DNA of 64,000 nucleotides from Rubrobacter_A sp965214435. Its GTDB lineage: Bacteria; Actinomycetota; Rubrobacteria; Rubrobacterales; Rubrobacteraceae. The notes beneath the pieces were generated by a model that saw only the letters and a program-made list of their open reading frames with translations, made no database searches and was not told the origin of the DNA. Positions 8,697 through 17,399 of the stretch are shown here, piece after piece. The translations under genes and the position numbers were made by a program. Every line of letters starts with the position of its first letter. Positions within the stretch are counted from its first letter, which is position 1. Where the stretch lies: contig OZ243960.1 of the NCBI GenBank assembly GCA_965214435.1, forward strand, positions 3,100,001 through 3,164,000. Reading direction: 5' to 3'.

Positions 8697-8702
8697 CCAC
8701 CT

Positions 8703-9245
8703 CTAGCCCGGGTTGCGCCTCAGATTCTCTCCGTAGAGGCTGCGGTAGGTTTCCCGAGCTTCTAAAACCCGCTCGACGTGGTTCCGGGTCTCTGAGTACG
8801 GGATATCCTCTTCGATGTCGAAGCCTTCCTGGGCCCGCCAGCTATTGACCGTACCCTCTCCGGAGTTGTAGGCGGCGATCACCAACCGTTCGTCGCCGTC
8901 ATACTTCCGCGAGAGGTAGCTCAGGTACCAGGTCCCCATCCGGATGTTGGTCCTCGGTTCCCGGTAATCTCCCTCGATACCGCTGCGCCTTGATATAAAC
9001 CTAGCCGTTTCCGGCAGTAACTGCATGAGACCGTAAGCTGTCTGCGAAGACTCGGCTTCCGGCCGAAACCGGCTCTCGGCGTATATCATCCCGGCGACGA
9101 ACGTTGGCTCGACCCCGTATTCCTCGGCCGCCGACCGGATGGTTCCCTCATATTCCAGAGGATAGATCGCCTGCTCGACCCGGTTTGGAGCGTCTCGCAG
9201 GAGCAGGACCGCCCCTCCGAGAACCAGGACGCCGAGCAGCGCCAC
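8703..9245 (-). CDS. Membrane-anchored lytic transglycosylase (SLT domain)
   Basis: A 180-residue murein hydrolase with an N-terminal anchor (ALLGVLVLGGAVLLL) and one Slt70-type catalytic domain. The catalytic Glu57 is in YAESRFRPEA, followed by the family motifs AYGLMQLLP, NIRMGTWYLSYL and VIAAYNSGEGTV. It should cleave peptidoglycan to 1,6-anhydromuramyl products outside the membrane. The start is GTG at 9245, 34 bases after coaE ends; no ATG, GTG or TTG lies upstream in frame before a stop. It is the last gene of the polA-rpsA-coaE run. Confidence 0.85.
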   Translation of the reverse strand: MALLGVLVLGGAVLLLRDAPNRVEQAIYPLEYEGTIRSAAEEYGVEPTFVAGMIYAESRFRPEAESSQTAYGLMQLLPETARFISRRSGIEGDYREPRTNIRMGTWYLSYLSRKYDGDERLVIAAYNSGEGTVNSWRAQEGFDIEEDIPYSETRNHVERVLEARETYRSLYGENLRRNPG

Positions 9246-9279
9246 CAGTACCCTGGCGCGGCGTCCCCGCGACGAACCG

Positions 9280-9897
9280 CTACTCTTTTTCTTTTTCTGA
9301 GCCGCCGGAACCCCTCTCGCCGAGTAGCCGGTTTCTAAGACTCACCGCCTGCTGCTGGAGTTTACCGAGATCCCCGTCATTTTTCACTACTATGTCTGCC
9401 CGGCGGGCTTTTTCCTCACCCGAAAGCTGGCGGTCTTCTATAGCCCGGCGCTGCCCCTCGTCCACGCCCCGCTCCCCGGCCCACTCCCGGCGCCGCTCTT
9501 CAGGAGACGTTACAGCCACCGTAAAGTCGAAAGTCCCGTCCGAGGGAGTTCCTCCCTCAAAGAGCAACGGAATCTCGGCGACGAATAGCTCCGCCCCGGA
9601 CTCCTCCGCCCGCCGCCCGGTCTCCTGGCGCACGAGCGGGTGCAGGATTCCCTCCAGATCCGTGAGCGCTTCCGCGTCACCGAATACCTTCCGGCCGAGC
9701 GCCCGGCGGTCAATACCTTTTTCGCCCCGCACCTCTTCCCCGAAACGCTCCGCAACCCGGGAGATCGTGCGCTCGTCCCCGGCAAGCAGGCCGTGGACTA
9801 CTTCATCGGCCGAAACGGTCTCGGTCCCAAGCTCGCCAAGCATCTTCACGAAAGTGCTTTTACCACCAGCAAAAGGGCCGGTGACCGCTATGGTCAC
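9280..9897 (-). CDS. coaE: Dephospho-CoA kinase
   Basis: Catalyses the last step of coenzyme A synthesis, ATP-dependent phosphorylation of the 3'-hydroxyl of dephospho-CoA. The P-loop GPFAGGKST (residues 7-15) opens the protein, then the SADEVVHGLL substrate motif, the IDRRALGRKVF lid region and AEIPLLFEGG. At 205 residues it is normal length. The neighbour upstream is rpsA, a common actinobacterial arrangement. The Glu/Lys-rich tail (GGSEKEKE) is unremarkable. Confidence 0.93.
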   Translation of the reverse strand: MTIAVTGPFAGGKSTFVKMLGELGTETVSADEVVHGLLAGDERTISRVAERFGEEVRGEKGIDRRALGRKVFGDAEALTDLEGILHPLVRQETGRRAEESGAELFVAEIPLLFEGGTPSDGTFDFTVAVTSPEERRREWAGERGVDEGQRRAIEDRQLSGEEKARRADIVVKNDGDLGKLQQQAVSLRNRLLGERGSGGSEKEKE

Positions 9898-9935
9898 CGG
9901 CCCCTCTTTGCTGCCGCCCGGTTGAGGGCTGACGG

Positions 9936-11237
9936 TTACCTTTCTCCGAGGTCCAGCTCGGAGAGCTTGTCGAAGGCACCGGTTCGGAGGCCACTGCCCT
10001 CGTTCGACCGCGAGCGATCCCGGTCGCGGCCCCGGTCGCTACCACGATCTCCGCGGTCGCCACGATCGCGGGACTCGGTCTCGCGCCGGGGCTCCCGGCG
10101 GGGACGCTCTTCCCGCTCCTCACGCTCTTCCTTCTTCGGGCGCAGCGAGAGCGAGAGCCGCCGCCGCTTGGCATCGACGTCGATGATCCGGGCTTCCACT
10201 TCGTCACCGGAGCGGATGATCTCATCCGGCGTTTCAACGTGGTGGTCGGCAAGCTCAGAGATGTGGATTAGACCCTCGACCCCCTCGGCGACCTCTACGA
10301 AAGCCCCGAAGGAGACCAGCTTGGTCACGCGGCCCGTGATCTGGCCGCCGACCTCGACCTGCTCGACGATCTCCTGCCAGGGGTCCTTGCGGGTCTGCTT
10401 GAGGCCGAGCGAGATGCGCTCCCGGTCCCGGTCTACCTCCAGCACCTTGACCTCTACGTCTTCCCCGACCTCTACGACCTCGCTCGGATGGTCTACGTGG
10501 TTCCACGAAAGCTCGGAGATGTGTATAAGCCCGTCTATACCTTCGAGGTCCACAAACGCCCCGAAGTCAACCAGGTTAGAAACCGTACCCTGAACAATGT
10601 CGCCCTCTTGCAGCGAGGTCAGGATACGCTCGCGCTCTTCCTTGCGCTCCTCTTCCAGGACCGCCCGGCGCGAGAGCACCACGTTATTCCGGCTCCGGTT
10701 AAGCTCTATGACCTTACACTCCAGGCGCTGGCCCATAAACGATTCCAGGTTCCTCACGCGCCGGATGTCTACCAGGCTCGCCGGCAAAAAGCCCCGCAAA
10801 CCGATGTCTATTATAAGGCCGCCCTTTACGACCTCGATGACCGGTCCCTCGACCGTCCGCTGCTCGGTGTGGGCTTCCTCGATGCGGTTCCAGGCCTTCT
10901 CGAAAGCCGCCCGCTTGGCAGACAGGATCAGCCGCCCGTCCGCGTCTTCTTTCTGCAAGACCAGCGCCTCGACCTGTTGTCCAAGCTCGACCAGGTCGTG
11001 CGGGTCAGCTCCCTTGCGTATGGAGAGCTCATTGGAGGGTATAAGCCCCTCCGACTTGTAGCCGATGTCGACCAGGACTTCTTCCTTGTCGATCCGGACT
11101 ACCTCGCCCTCGACGATGTCGCCGTCCTTGAAATCTATAAGAACTGACGCGTCGACCGGGACGATTTCCCCGTTCTCCTCGCGGAAAAAGTCCTTCATAG
11201 TCATCGCGCGGGACGGGTTTTGAGTAGTGTTCGCCAT
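9936..11237 (-). CDS. rpsA: 30S ribosomal protein S1
   Basis: An mRNA-binding ribosomal protein. Four S1 OB-fold domains are seen at roughly residues 37-105, 122-192, 207-277 and 292-365. The last two carry the strongest motifs, DFGAFVDLEGIDGLIHISEL and SFGAFVEVAEGVEGLIHISE. This four-domain form is usual for actinobacteria (E. coli has six). After residue 370 comes a long Arg/Asp/Glu-rich low-complexity tail with RGDRGDRGSDRGRDRDR. I start at MANTTQNPS (11237); an upstream in-frame ATG at 11285 lacks family similarity. It lies between polA and coaE. Confidence 0.92.
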   Translation of the reverse strand: MANTTQNPSRAMTMKDFFREENGEIVPVDASVLIDFKDGDIVEGEVVRIDKEEVLVDIGYKSEGLIPSNELSIRKGADPHDLVELGQQVEALVLQKEDADGRLILSAKRAAFEKAWNRIEEAHTEQRTVEGPVIEVVKGGLIIDIGLRGFLPASLVDIRRVRNLESFMGQRLECKVIELNRSRNNVVLSRRAVLEEERKEERERILTSLQEGDIVQGTVSNLVDFGAFVDLEGIDGLIHISELSWNHVDHPSEVVEVGEDVEVKVLEVDRDRERISLGLKQTRKDPWQEIVEQVEVGGQITGRVTKLVSFGAFVEVAEGVEGLIHISELADHHVETPDEIIRSGDEVEARIIDVDAKRRRLSLSLRPKKEEREEREERPRREPRRETESRDRGDRGDRGSDRGRDRDRSRSNEGSGLRTGAFDKLSELDLGER

Positions 11238-11373
11238 GTACCGGTAAGTTTCCTTCTCTGTTCGCTTCCTGGGGGGATTATACAAAAACTTCTTGGACGC
11301 CTTATTGCCAACGGCTAACGTCCGCGCGGCCCTTCTGCAGTTTACCTCATTATTCTACACCATCCACGCCGAT

Positions 11374-13980
11374 CTAGCCGCCATAGGGCTCCACCGCCCC
11401 CCAACGTTCCCCGATCTTTACCTCCACCTCCAGCGGCGGATCGAGCTCGTACGCCGAGACCATGCTCCCGGCCGCGAGGCGCGCCACTTCGTCTACCCGC
11501 TCCTCGTCCACATCGAACACCAGCTCGTCGTGGACCTGCATCAACATGTCGGCCCCGAAGTCCGGCAACCGGCCCTGGATATCGGCCATCGCCACCTTGA
11601 TAATGTCCGCCGCCGTACCCTGGACCCGCGCGTTAAAGGCGTAGCGCTCCCCGAGCTTGCGAACGTTCTTGTTCGTATTTTGAAGCTCCGGCACGTACCG
11701 CCGCCGGCCATAGAGCGTCGCCGCGTACCCGAGATCCTCGGCCTCCACGAGACTCCGCTGCATAAAGTCCGTGACCTTCGGGTACCGCTCCAGGTACCGC
11801 TTGATGTACCGATCGGCCTCCGCCGGATGCACGTTCCCGAGTCGCATAGCCAGCCCGAAACCTGATATGCCGTACAGGATGCCGAAGTTGACCATCTTGG
11901 CCCGCCGCCTCAGTTCCGGGGTGACGCTGTCGAGGCGCACGTCAAAGACCTCCGCCGCGGTGCGGGTGTGGACATCCTCCCCGTTCTTGAAAGACTCCAG
12001 TAGCGCCGGCTCCCGGGTCATGTGGGCCAGGATGCGCAGCTCTATCTGCGAGTAGTCGGCCACGACGAGTTTGCGTCCCGGTGAGGCGGTAAACGCGTCC
12101 CGGATGCGGGTACCGAGCGGCGTCCGGATCGGGATGTTCTGCAAGTTCGGGGCCTCGCTGGAGATGCGGCCCGTGGAGGTCGCCGTCTGGTTTAGCGTTG
12201 TGTGGATGCGGCCGTCGGGCCTTATGAGGTTGGATAAGCCTTCGACATACGTACCCTTGAGCTTCGCGAGTTCCCGGTACTCGATGATCTTCTCCGCTAT
12301 CGGGTACTCGATGGCTAGCTGACCTAATACTTTGGCGTCCGTCGAGTATCCGGTCTTGGTCTTACGTAGGGGCTTAATCCCTATCCTCTCGAACAATACC
12401 TCGCCGAGCTGCTTTGGGGAACTTATGTTGAACTCAATCCCGGCCGCCTCGAAGATGTCGGCTTCTAGCTCCCCGATACGCCCTTCTATCTCCCGACCGA
12501 CCTCTTCGAGAGCGCCCAGGTCTACCGGCATACCGACGTCCTCCATCGCCCGCAGTACCCCGGCGAGCGGCAACTCGACCTCGTAGTACAGCCGCGAGAG
12601 ACCCATCTCCTCTAACTCCTCGCCGAGCACCGGCTCCGGCTCTCCGGAACCAAGCGCCGCGGCCCGCTCCTCGTCAAGCTCCGTGAGACGCTCGTCGAGC
12701 ACCGGGGATAGCGCGTAGGCCAGCGCCGTCCGGCGGGCGGCGGTCTCTATTTCGAGGCTCATATCTCCATTTTTCGCGACGATTTCCCGTCCGGCCAGGC
12801 CGAACTCGGCGGCCAGAGGCTCAAGCTCGTAGCTGCCGGTACCGGGCTGTATGAGGTATGCGGCGAGGAATGTGTCGAACGCGAGCGCAGGGCCGGTAAC
12901 GCCGAGCTTTTTGGCGTCGTGGACGTGGAGCGGACGCTCCGGCAGTTCATCCACGAGCCGGACGTCGTCCTCGCTCACGGCCACGCACCAGCGTTCGCCG
13001 TCCAGCGTGCCGGCGCTCCCGACCGGGGCCACCGCGACCGGCTCGTCTCCGGGCTCAACAGGCTCTTCCGAAAAGCGGACCGTGACTTTATCCGGCTCGG
13101 GCAGCTCCTCGCCCCCGACTACCGGCAGGGTCTCGAAGCGCGGTTCGAGGCTACGGAACTCGTAGCGCCGGATCACCTCCCGGCTCTGGGGCGAGATGCC
13201 CTCGAACTTGAGGCTCTCCGCATCCAACTCTACCGGTACGTCAAAGCGCATCCGGGCCAGCTCCAGCGACATGAACGCGCTCTCCCGGCCGTCTTCGAGC
13301 TTTTTGCGGGTTCCCTTCGGGGTTACGTCGTCCAGGTTCTCGTACAACTCCTCGATGGTCGCGTACTCCTTGAGGAGGTTTGCGGCGCCTTTAGGCCCGA
13401 TGCCCCGGACGCCGGGGATGTTATCCGAAGAGTCGCCGACGAGGGCTTTGTAAGCCGGGATCTGCTCCGGCGTGACCCCGTACTCTTCCACGACCTCGTC
13501 CCGGCCATAGATCTTTGTCTCCGATACCCCGCGCGTCGTGCGCATTACCTTTACGGAGCCGTCGACAAGCTGCATAGCATCCTGGTCGCCCGTCACTATC
13601 CTGAGCTCCGACCCCTCGGGGACCTGCCGCGACATCGTGGCTAACACGTCATCCGCCTCAAAGCCCTCGACCCGCACGACCGGAACGTTCATCGCCGACA
13701 ATATCTCCGCGAGGTGCTCTTCCTGAGCCTTGAGGTCGTCCGGCATCGCCGTCCGTCCCGCCTTATACTCCGGGTAGATGTCCATCCGGTAAGCCGGCTT
13801 CCCCCCGTCCCACACGACCCCGATGCCGAACTCTTCTTGCTCGTCGAGAAGCTTCAGGACCATGCTCGTGAACCCGTAGAGGGCGTTGGTCAGCAGCCCG
13901 CTAGTGGTGGATATGCTCTGCGGCAGCGCGTAGAACGCCCGGTAGAGAAGAGAGTAGCCGTCGATCAGGTAGATGCGCAT
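11374..13980 (-). CDS. polA: DNA polymerase I
   Basis: An 868-residue family A polymerase for Okazaki fragment maturation and repair. Residues 1-290 are the 5'-3' exonuclease (LIDGYSLLYRAFYALP, ADDVLATM, GDSSDNIPGVRGIGPKGA). The polymerase domain has motif A (VVADYSQIELRILAHM), motif B (RRRAKMVNFGILYGISGFGL) and motif C (MQVHDELVFDV). The middle domain has the size of a 3'-5' exonuclease but lacks the DxE metal-binding motif, so proofreading is probably lost, as in many actinobacterial and thermophile Pol I. The start MRIYLIDGYS fits the family. A TATAAT lies only nine bases before the ATG. Confidence 0.95.
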   Translation of the reverse strand: MRIYLIDGYSLLYRAFYALPQSISTTSGLLTNALYGFTSMVLKLLDEQEEFGIGVVWDGGKPAYRMDIYPEYKAGRTAMPDDLKAQEEHLAEILSAMNVPVVRVEGFEADDVLATMSRQVPEGSELRIVTGDQDAMQLVDGSVKVMRTTRGVSETKIYGRDEVVEEYGVTPEQIPAYKALVGDSSDNIPGVRGIGPKGAANLLKEYATIEELYENLDDVTPKGTRKKLEDGRESAFMSLELARMRFDVPVELDAESLKFEGISPQSREVIRRYEFRSLEPRFETLPVVGGEELPEPDKVTVRFSEEPVEPGDEPVAVAPVGSAGTLDGERWCVAVSEDDVRLVDELPERPLHVHDAKKLGVTGPALAFDTFLAAYLIQPGTGSYELEPLAAEFGLAGREIVAKNGDMSLEIETAARRTALAYALSPVLDERLTELDEERAAALGSGEPEPVLGEELEEMGLSRLYYEVELPLAGVLRAMEDVGMPVDLGALEEVGREIEGRIGELEADIFEAAGIEFNISSPKQLGEVLFERIGIKPLRKTKTGYSTDAKVLGQLAIEYPIAEKIIEYRELAKLKGTYVEGLSNLIRPDGRIHTTLNQTATSTGRISSEAPNLQNIPIRTPLGTRIRDAFTASPGRKLVVADYSQIELRILAHMTREPALLESFKNGEDVHTRTAAEVFDVRLDSVTPELRRRAKMVNFGILYGISGFGLAMRLGNVHPAEADRYIKRYLERYPKVTDFMQRSLVEAEDLGYAATLYGRRRYVPELQNTNKNVRKLGERYAFNARVQGTAADIIKVAMADIQGRLPDFGADMLMQVHDELVFDVDEERVDEVARLAAGSMVSAYELDPPLEVEVKIGERWGAVEPYGG

Positions 13981-13989
13981 CTACAAGCG

Positions 13990-13995
13990 ATTATA
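13990..13995 (-). promoter_or_regulatory. Candidate -10 element of polA
   Basis: On the leftward strand a perfect TATAAT ends nine bases before the polA start codon. Initiation six to eight bases downstream would put the transcript start at or next to the ATG, so the message may be leaderless. The upstream -35 region is a poor match. Confidence 0.45.
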
Positions 13996-14025
13996 CAGGA
14001 CGTCCGCCCGAGTCCGGCGACAGGA

Positions 14026-14053
14026 TTTACTGCAGCGCCGCGTGTCGTATAAT
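14026..14053 (+). promoter_or_regulatory. Promoter of tRNA-Leu
   Basis: TTTACT (14026-14031), a 16-bp spacer and TATAAT (14048-14053) end 14 bases before the tRNA. This is a good sigma-70-type arrangement for a monocistronic tRNA. Confidence 0.6.
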
Positions 14054-14067
14054 CCACCCGTCGCTTT

Positions 14068-14153
14068 GCCGGAGTGGCGGAATAGGTAGACGCGCCGGAC
14101 TCAAAATCCGGTTCCCCGAAAGGGGAGTGTCGGTTCGAGCCCGACCTCCGGTA
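14068..14153 (+). tRNA. tRNA-Leu (anticodon CAA)
   Basis: An 86-nt class II tRNA. The acceptor GCCGGAG pairs with CTCCGGT (G-U at the first pair), the D arm is TGGCGGAATAGGTAGACGC, and the anticodon stem CCGGA/TCCGG encloses loop CTCAAAA, so the anticodon is CAA, reading UUG. The long variable arm TTCCCCGAAAGGGGA and the T arm CGGTTCGAGCCCG are clear. The discriminator is A and CCA is not encoded. A T-rich run after it (CTTTTTCTAAAGGTCTTTTT) may end transcription. Confidence 0.96.
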
Positions 14154-14173
14154 CTTTTTCTAAAGGTCTTTTT

Positions 14174-14767
14174 CTAAAAGTCTTCTTCAACGCTCGTCAT
14201 CACGATGCCGTTACCCTCCCGGATTATGTTCTCCTGTTGCTCGGCTGAGTAGCCGAAGGTCCGGCACGCGGCCTCGCGGGTGTTGAATACATAGGCCGTC
14301 CCGGTGCTCTGGCGACGCCCTCCGGTATCTGTGTAGAAACTTACGGATAGGGCGTTGTGATCCCGGTTTCTAGCCCTCAACTCTTCGGCGATGAGCCGGA
14401 GGTCCGCCCGGCTGGCAGCGGATGTAACGACCTGTAGTTGCAACCCGTACCCGGACCCGCTCGCGCCGGTCACCTCGTAAGCCGGAACCTCTGGTGGACG
14501 CTGTATGCTCACCCCGGCCTCACCCCGCCTCTCGGCCTCCTCCAGACACCGCCCGGAGACCGTGTTTTCGGGTCCGTATTGCCCGGTCGCAGTAGACCTT
14601 GCTCCACTCTGCTCGACCGCCGACCGCTCCACGGCGGTCTGCCGGCTGACGGACGTCCCCGGTGCGGTAGACCCGGAAGTTGGCGGTAAATCCCCGGTAG
14701 GTCCGCCGCACCCGGCCGCCAGGACGCAAACGATCATCAACGCGCTTCTAAATTTCCATCCGCGCAC
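14174..14767 (-). CDS. Secreted lipoprotein, unknown function
   Basis: A 197-residue protein beginning RGWKFRSALMIVCVLAAGCG, a short signal peptide with lipobox LAAGC. A Thr/Ser/Gly/Arg-rich linker follows to about residue 65, then a compact domain with VTGASGSGYGLQLQVVTSAA, LRLIAEELRARN and VFNTREAACRTFGYS. I start at GTG 14767 with GAGAG upstream; an ATG ten codons later is possible, and the much longer open frame upstream overlaps the transporter gene and is not credible. The domain is not assigned. It sits between the tRNA and the EamA gene, transcribed leftward. Confidence 0.65.
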   Translation of the reverse strand: MRGWKFRSALMIVCVLAAGCGGPTGDLPPTSGSTAPGTSVSRQTAVERSAVEQSGARSTATGQYGPENTVSGRCLEEAERRGEAGVSIQRPPEVPAYEVTGASGSGYGLQLQVVTSAASRADLRLIAEELRARNRDHNALSVSFYTDTGGRRQSTGTAYVFNTREAACRTFGYSAEQQENIIREGNGIVMTSVEEDF

Positions 14768-14838
14768 GGCTAATCTCTCGTTACTTTTAGCATGGATTGT
14801 AATTTTACATGTATCGACTTTTTCTTGCAAAGTTACTT

Positions 14839-15723
14839 TTACTGGCGGCGGGCGAGGTAGACGCCGATCAGGATGACGGCTCCGCCGAGGATCTTGCTGA
14901 TACCGAAGCTTTCGCCAAAGAAAACCACGCCGGAGACGACACCGGTCAGCGTGATCAGGTACTGGTACACGAGCACCCGGTTGGTGCCGAGACGGCTGAT
15001 ACCCCGCTGCCAGGCGGCGAACGTAAACGCGGTGGCGAATACGGCGGCGAATATAACCGCCGCCCAGACCCCGGCTCCTATATTCGCCGGGTCCACATCC
15101 GGCAAGTACGGAACAGAGACTAGCAGCACCGCCGGGATAGCAAAGACCATCGGATAGGCGGCTACCGCGAGCGGCGTATGACGCTCGAGTATGGACATCG
15201 AGAATACGGTGTAGGAACCGACGCTTACAGCGGCGAGGAGCACCAGCAGGTCTCCGGCAAGGCTCGAACTTTCGGAGCCGAACCCCTGGTAGAAGACTAC
15301 CGCGATACCGGAGATGGAAAGCGCGACCCCGAGGACACCTCTCAAGGTCGGACGCTCTAGCCCGAGGCCGAAGCCGAGCAAGAGGCCCCACACGGGGGCT
15401 GTCGCAAAGACCAACCCGGTGTTCGAGGCACTGGTCAGGCTTACGCCGAAGGTAAAAGCCGTCTGGGCAACCGCCATCCCAAAGCAGCCGAGCCCAACCA
15501 TCGGAAGAACATCTTGGTGCCCGAGGCGGCTCCGCGGTTCCAGCAAACGCAGCACTCCCAGAAGCAGCAGCCCGCCCACGGTAAACCGGAACGCCACGAT
15601 CAGCGGCGGAGCCAGGGATACCGCGGCAAACTTCGTGGCTGCGTAGTTCAATCCCCAGAAAAGAGCGGCCAGTATCAGGGAGACTTCTGTTAGCGCCGCG
15701 GCTCTACCCTGCTCCTTGATCAT
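14839..15723 (-). CDS. EamA/DMT-family transporter
   Basis: A 294-residue inner-membrane protein with ten predicted transmembrane segments in two EamA halves. Family marks include LFWGLNYAATKFAAV and FRFTVGGLLLLGVLRLLEPR in the first half, and SVGSYTVFSMSILER and IFAAVFATAFTFAAWQRGIS in the second, ending with GGAVILIGVYLARR. Members export amino acids, metabolites or drugs, but the substrate cannot be told from sequence. The downstream lipoprotein starts 71 bases later. Confidence 0.88.
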   Translation of the reverse strand: MIKEQGRAAALTEVSLILAALFWGLNYAATKFAAVSLAPPLIVAFRFTVGGLLLLGVLRLLEPRSRLGHQDVLPMVGLGCFGMAVAQTAFTFGVSLTSASNTGLVFATAPVWGLLLGFGLGLERPTLRGVLGVALSISGIAVVFYQGFGSESSSLAGDLLVLLAAVSVGSYTVFSMSILERHTPLAVAAYPMVFAIPAVLLVSVPYLPDVDPANIGAGVWAAVIFAAVFATAFTFAAWQRGISRLGTNRVLVYQYLITLTGVVSGVVFFGESFGISKILGGAVILIGVYLARRQ

Positions 15724-15881
15724 GGCAGGATTCTACAGACTTTGTCAGACCCACCGGGACTAGTTGGCCTACAGTCCTGTTTCCATACGTTACGGCTCTT
15801 CCTGTGCCACAACATGAGGAGATAGCGCACATGGACCGGGAGGCGCTGAGGTTCTCTTAGCAACACGTTATACTTGCTCGG

Positions 15882-16616
15882 GTGACGGATGGTAGGCACA
15901 GCGACGATAGCTCTAACCAGCCGATAGGTTTCGCCGTCGAGGACTGGAGCCCACCGCCGCTTCCTCCGCGTACTCCAATAGCAGGGCACTTCTGTCGGGT
16001 GGAGCCACTCGACCCCGCTCGCCACGCGGCCGACCTTTACGAATCGAACGCGCTAGACGCGGAAGGTGGGAGCTGGACCTACCTGCCATATGGTCCCTTT
16101 GAGACCTTCGATGATTACCTCGGTTGGCTCAACGACCATTCTTGGAGCGATGATCCGCTATTTCACGCGGTAGTCGACAATTCTACGGGTAAAGCAGTCG
16201 GCGTAGCGAGCTACCTGCGGATCAACCCCGCTAGCGGATCGATCGAGGTTGGACACATTAACTTCTCACCCCTCTTACAGCGGACCCCGGCAGCAACCGA
16301 AGCGATGTACCTGATGATGAAGCGGGCATTCGAGCTTGGCTACCGGCGGTATGAGTGGAAGTGCGACGCGCTCAACGCGAAGTCCCGCGCGGCCGCTCAA
16401 CGTCTCGGGCTGTCGTTCGAGGGGGTATTCCGCCAGGCCACTGTTTACAAGGGCCGCAACCGCGATACTGCATGGTACGCGGCGATTGACCAGGAGTGGC
16501 CCGAACTCGAAGCCGCTTTTCTGCGCTGGCTCGACCCGGTGAACTTCGACCAAAACGGTAAGCAAACGACAACGTTAAGAGAGATGACAGCCCCCATCCT
16601 CAAACACCGCGGCTAA
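15882..16616 (+). CDS. GNAT acetyltransferase, RimJ/RimL type
   Basis: A 244-residue acetyltransferase related to ribosomal-protein N-acetyltransferases. The core has YLPYGPFETFDDYLGWL, then AVGVASYLRINPASGSIEVG, GHINFSPLLQRTPAATEAMY (acyl-CoA-binding region) and YRRYEWKCDALNAKSRAAAQ with RLGLSFEGVFRQ. The close relatives usually act on small molecules or free amino groups rather than ribosomes; the substrate is unknown. The start is GTG at 15882 with no ribosome binding site; a TATACT at 15869-15874 lies seven bases before it, so translation may be leaderless. Confidence 0.85.
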   Translation: MTDGRHSDDSSNQPIGFAVEDWSPPPLPPRTPIAGHFCRVEPLDPARHAADLYESNALDAEGGSWTYLPYGPFETFDDYLGWLNDHSWSDDPLFHAVVDNSTGKAVGVASYLRINPASGSIEVGHINFSPLLQRTPAATEAMYLMMKRAFELGYRRYEWKCDALNAKSRAAAQRLGLSFEGVFRQATVYKGRNRDTAWYAAIDQEWPELEAAFLRWLDPVNFDQNGKQTTTLREMTAPILKHRG

Positions 16617-16667
16617 CCGAAGGTGCCGCCAATCTCGCCAAAAAGCCGACACAAAGAGGAGAATACG

Positions 16668-16991
16668 ATGACCGAACTTGCGAGCAAGACTTGCGTACCC
16701 TGCACGGGCGACACACCGCGGCTGGAGGACCGGAGGGTGGCGGAACTCCGGGCGAAGGTACCGGAGTGGGAAGTCGTCGAAAATCACCACCTGAGCCGGG
16801 CTTTCCGTTTCAAGAACTTCCGGGAAGCTCTGGACTTCGTTAACCGTATCGGGGAGGTTGCCGAAGAAGAAGGGCATCACCCGGACATCGGCCTGGGTTG
16901 GGGCCGGGTCGAGGTTACCGTGCTGACCCACGCTATTGACGGCCTTTCGGAGAACGACTTTATACTCGCCGCGAAGATAAGCCAGATCTAA
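16668..16991 (+). CDS. 4a-hydroxytetrahydrobiopterin dehydratase
   Basis: A 107-residue pterin-4a-carbinolamine dehydratase, which dehydrates the pterin product of aromatic amino acid hydroxylases. The signature EEGHHPDIGLGWGRVEVTV has the catalytic His70, His71 and Pro72, with a third His at 88 in LTHAIDGLSENDF. The start ATG 16668 has AAGAGGAG seven bases upstream. No phenylalanine hydroxylase is nearby, so it may instead serve molybdopterin-like or housekeeping roles. Confidence 0.9.
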   Translation: MTELASKTCVPCTGDTPRLEDRRVAELRAKVPEWEVVENHHLSRAFRFKNFREALDFVNRIGEVAEEEGHHPDIGLGWGRVEVTVLTHAIDGLSENDFILAAKISQI

Positions 16992-17086
16992 TATTCCTCG
17001 TTTCTCGGGTCTCTAGTTTGAACTTGCGGCCAGCGGGTAGAAGCACTGACTGGAGTGAGATGATTGCGGTATAGATAGGAGGACGA

Positions 17087-17347
17087 ATGGCGGACGACAC
17101 CCAGCAGACGATTCAAGTCCGGCAGATCACGGACTACCAGGCGTCCTGGACCGAAGAGGGACGTGGCCAGCCGGGAGCTTTTACTTTCCAGCTCATCCTA
17201 GACGACGGCGCCCAGGAGTACGTACTGCGGCCGGAGGTCAGCGACGCGAAGATAATCCGGAAGATCCTGGACAAGAGCGGCTTTCTGGCCTTTGACCTGA
17301 CGAACAAGGTCCTTGTCGCCAACACCTTGCCACTGGGCCGGAGTTAG
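17087..17347 (+). CDS. Small acidic protein, first of a tandem pair
   Basis: An 86-residue cytosolic protein beginning MADDTQQTIQVRQITDYQA. It shares with the next gene the pattern IxVRQxT, FxFQLILDxGAxEYVxRP, and a C-terminal xLxFDxxxxVLV strand. There is no signal peptide or transmembrane segment. The ribosome binding site is AGGAGG six bases before the ATG. The family is unknown to me; the strong conservation between the pair argues for function in a small beta-rich fold. Both are likely co-transcribed and end at the strong hairpin at 17701. Confidence 0.75.
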   Translation: MADDTQQTIQVRQITDYQASWTEEGRGQPGAFTFQLILDDGAQEYVLRPEVSDAKIIRKILDKSGFLAFDLTNKVLVANTLPLGRS

Positions 17348-17399
17348 CCGGGGCGCCGGAGATCCGCAGGGTAAACCAACACACGAAAGACAGGAGATT

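Noticed and set aside
9246..9300. Longer lytic transglycosylase starting inside coaE
   Set aside because: In frame between the upstream stop and GTG 9245 there is no ATG, GTG or TTG; only a CTG directly before it.
12919..13644. 241-codon open frame antisense to polA
   Set aside because: High GC creates long open frames opposite true genes. The polA frame has full family motifs, and this one has none.
14768..15391. N-terminal extension of the lipoprotein at 14174
   Set aside because: The extension runs through the EamA gene and lacks similarity. The lipobox after GTG 14767 explains the natural start.
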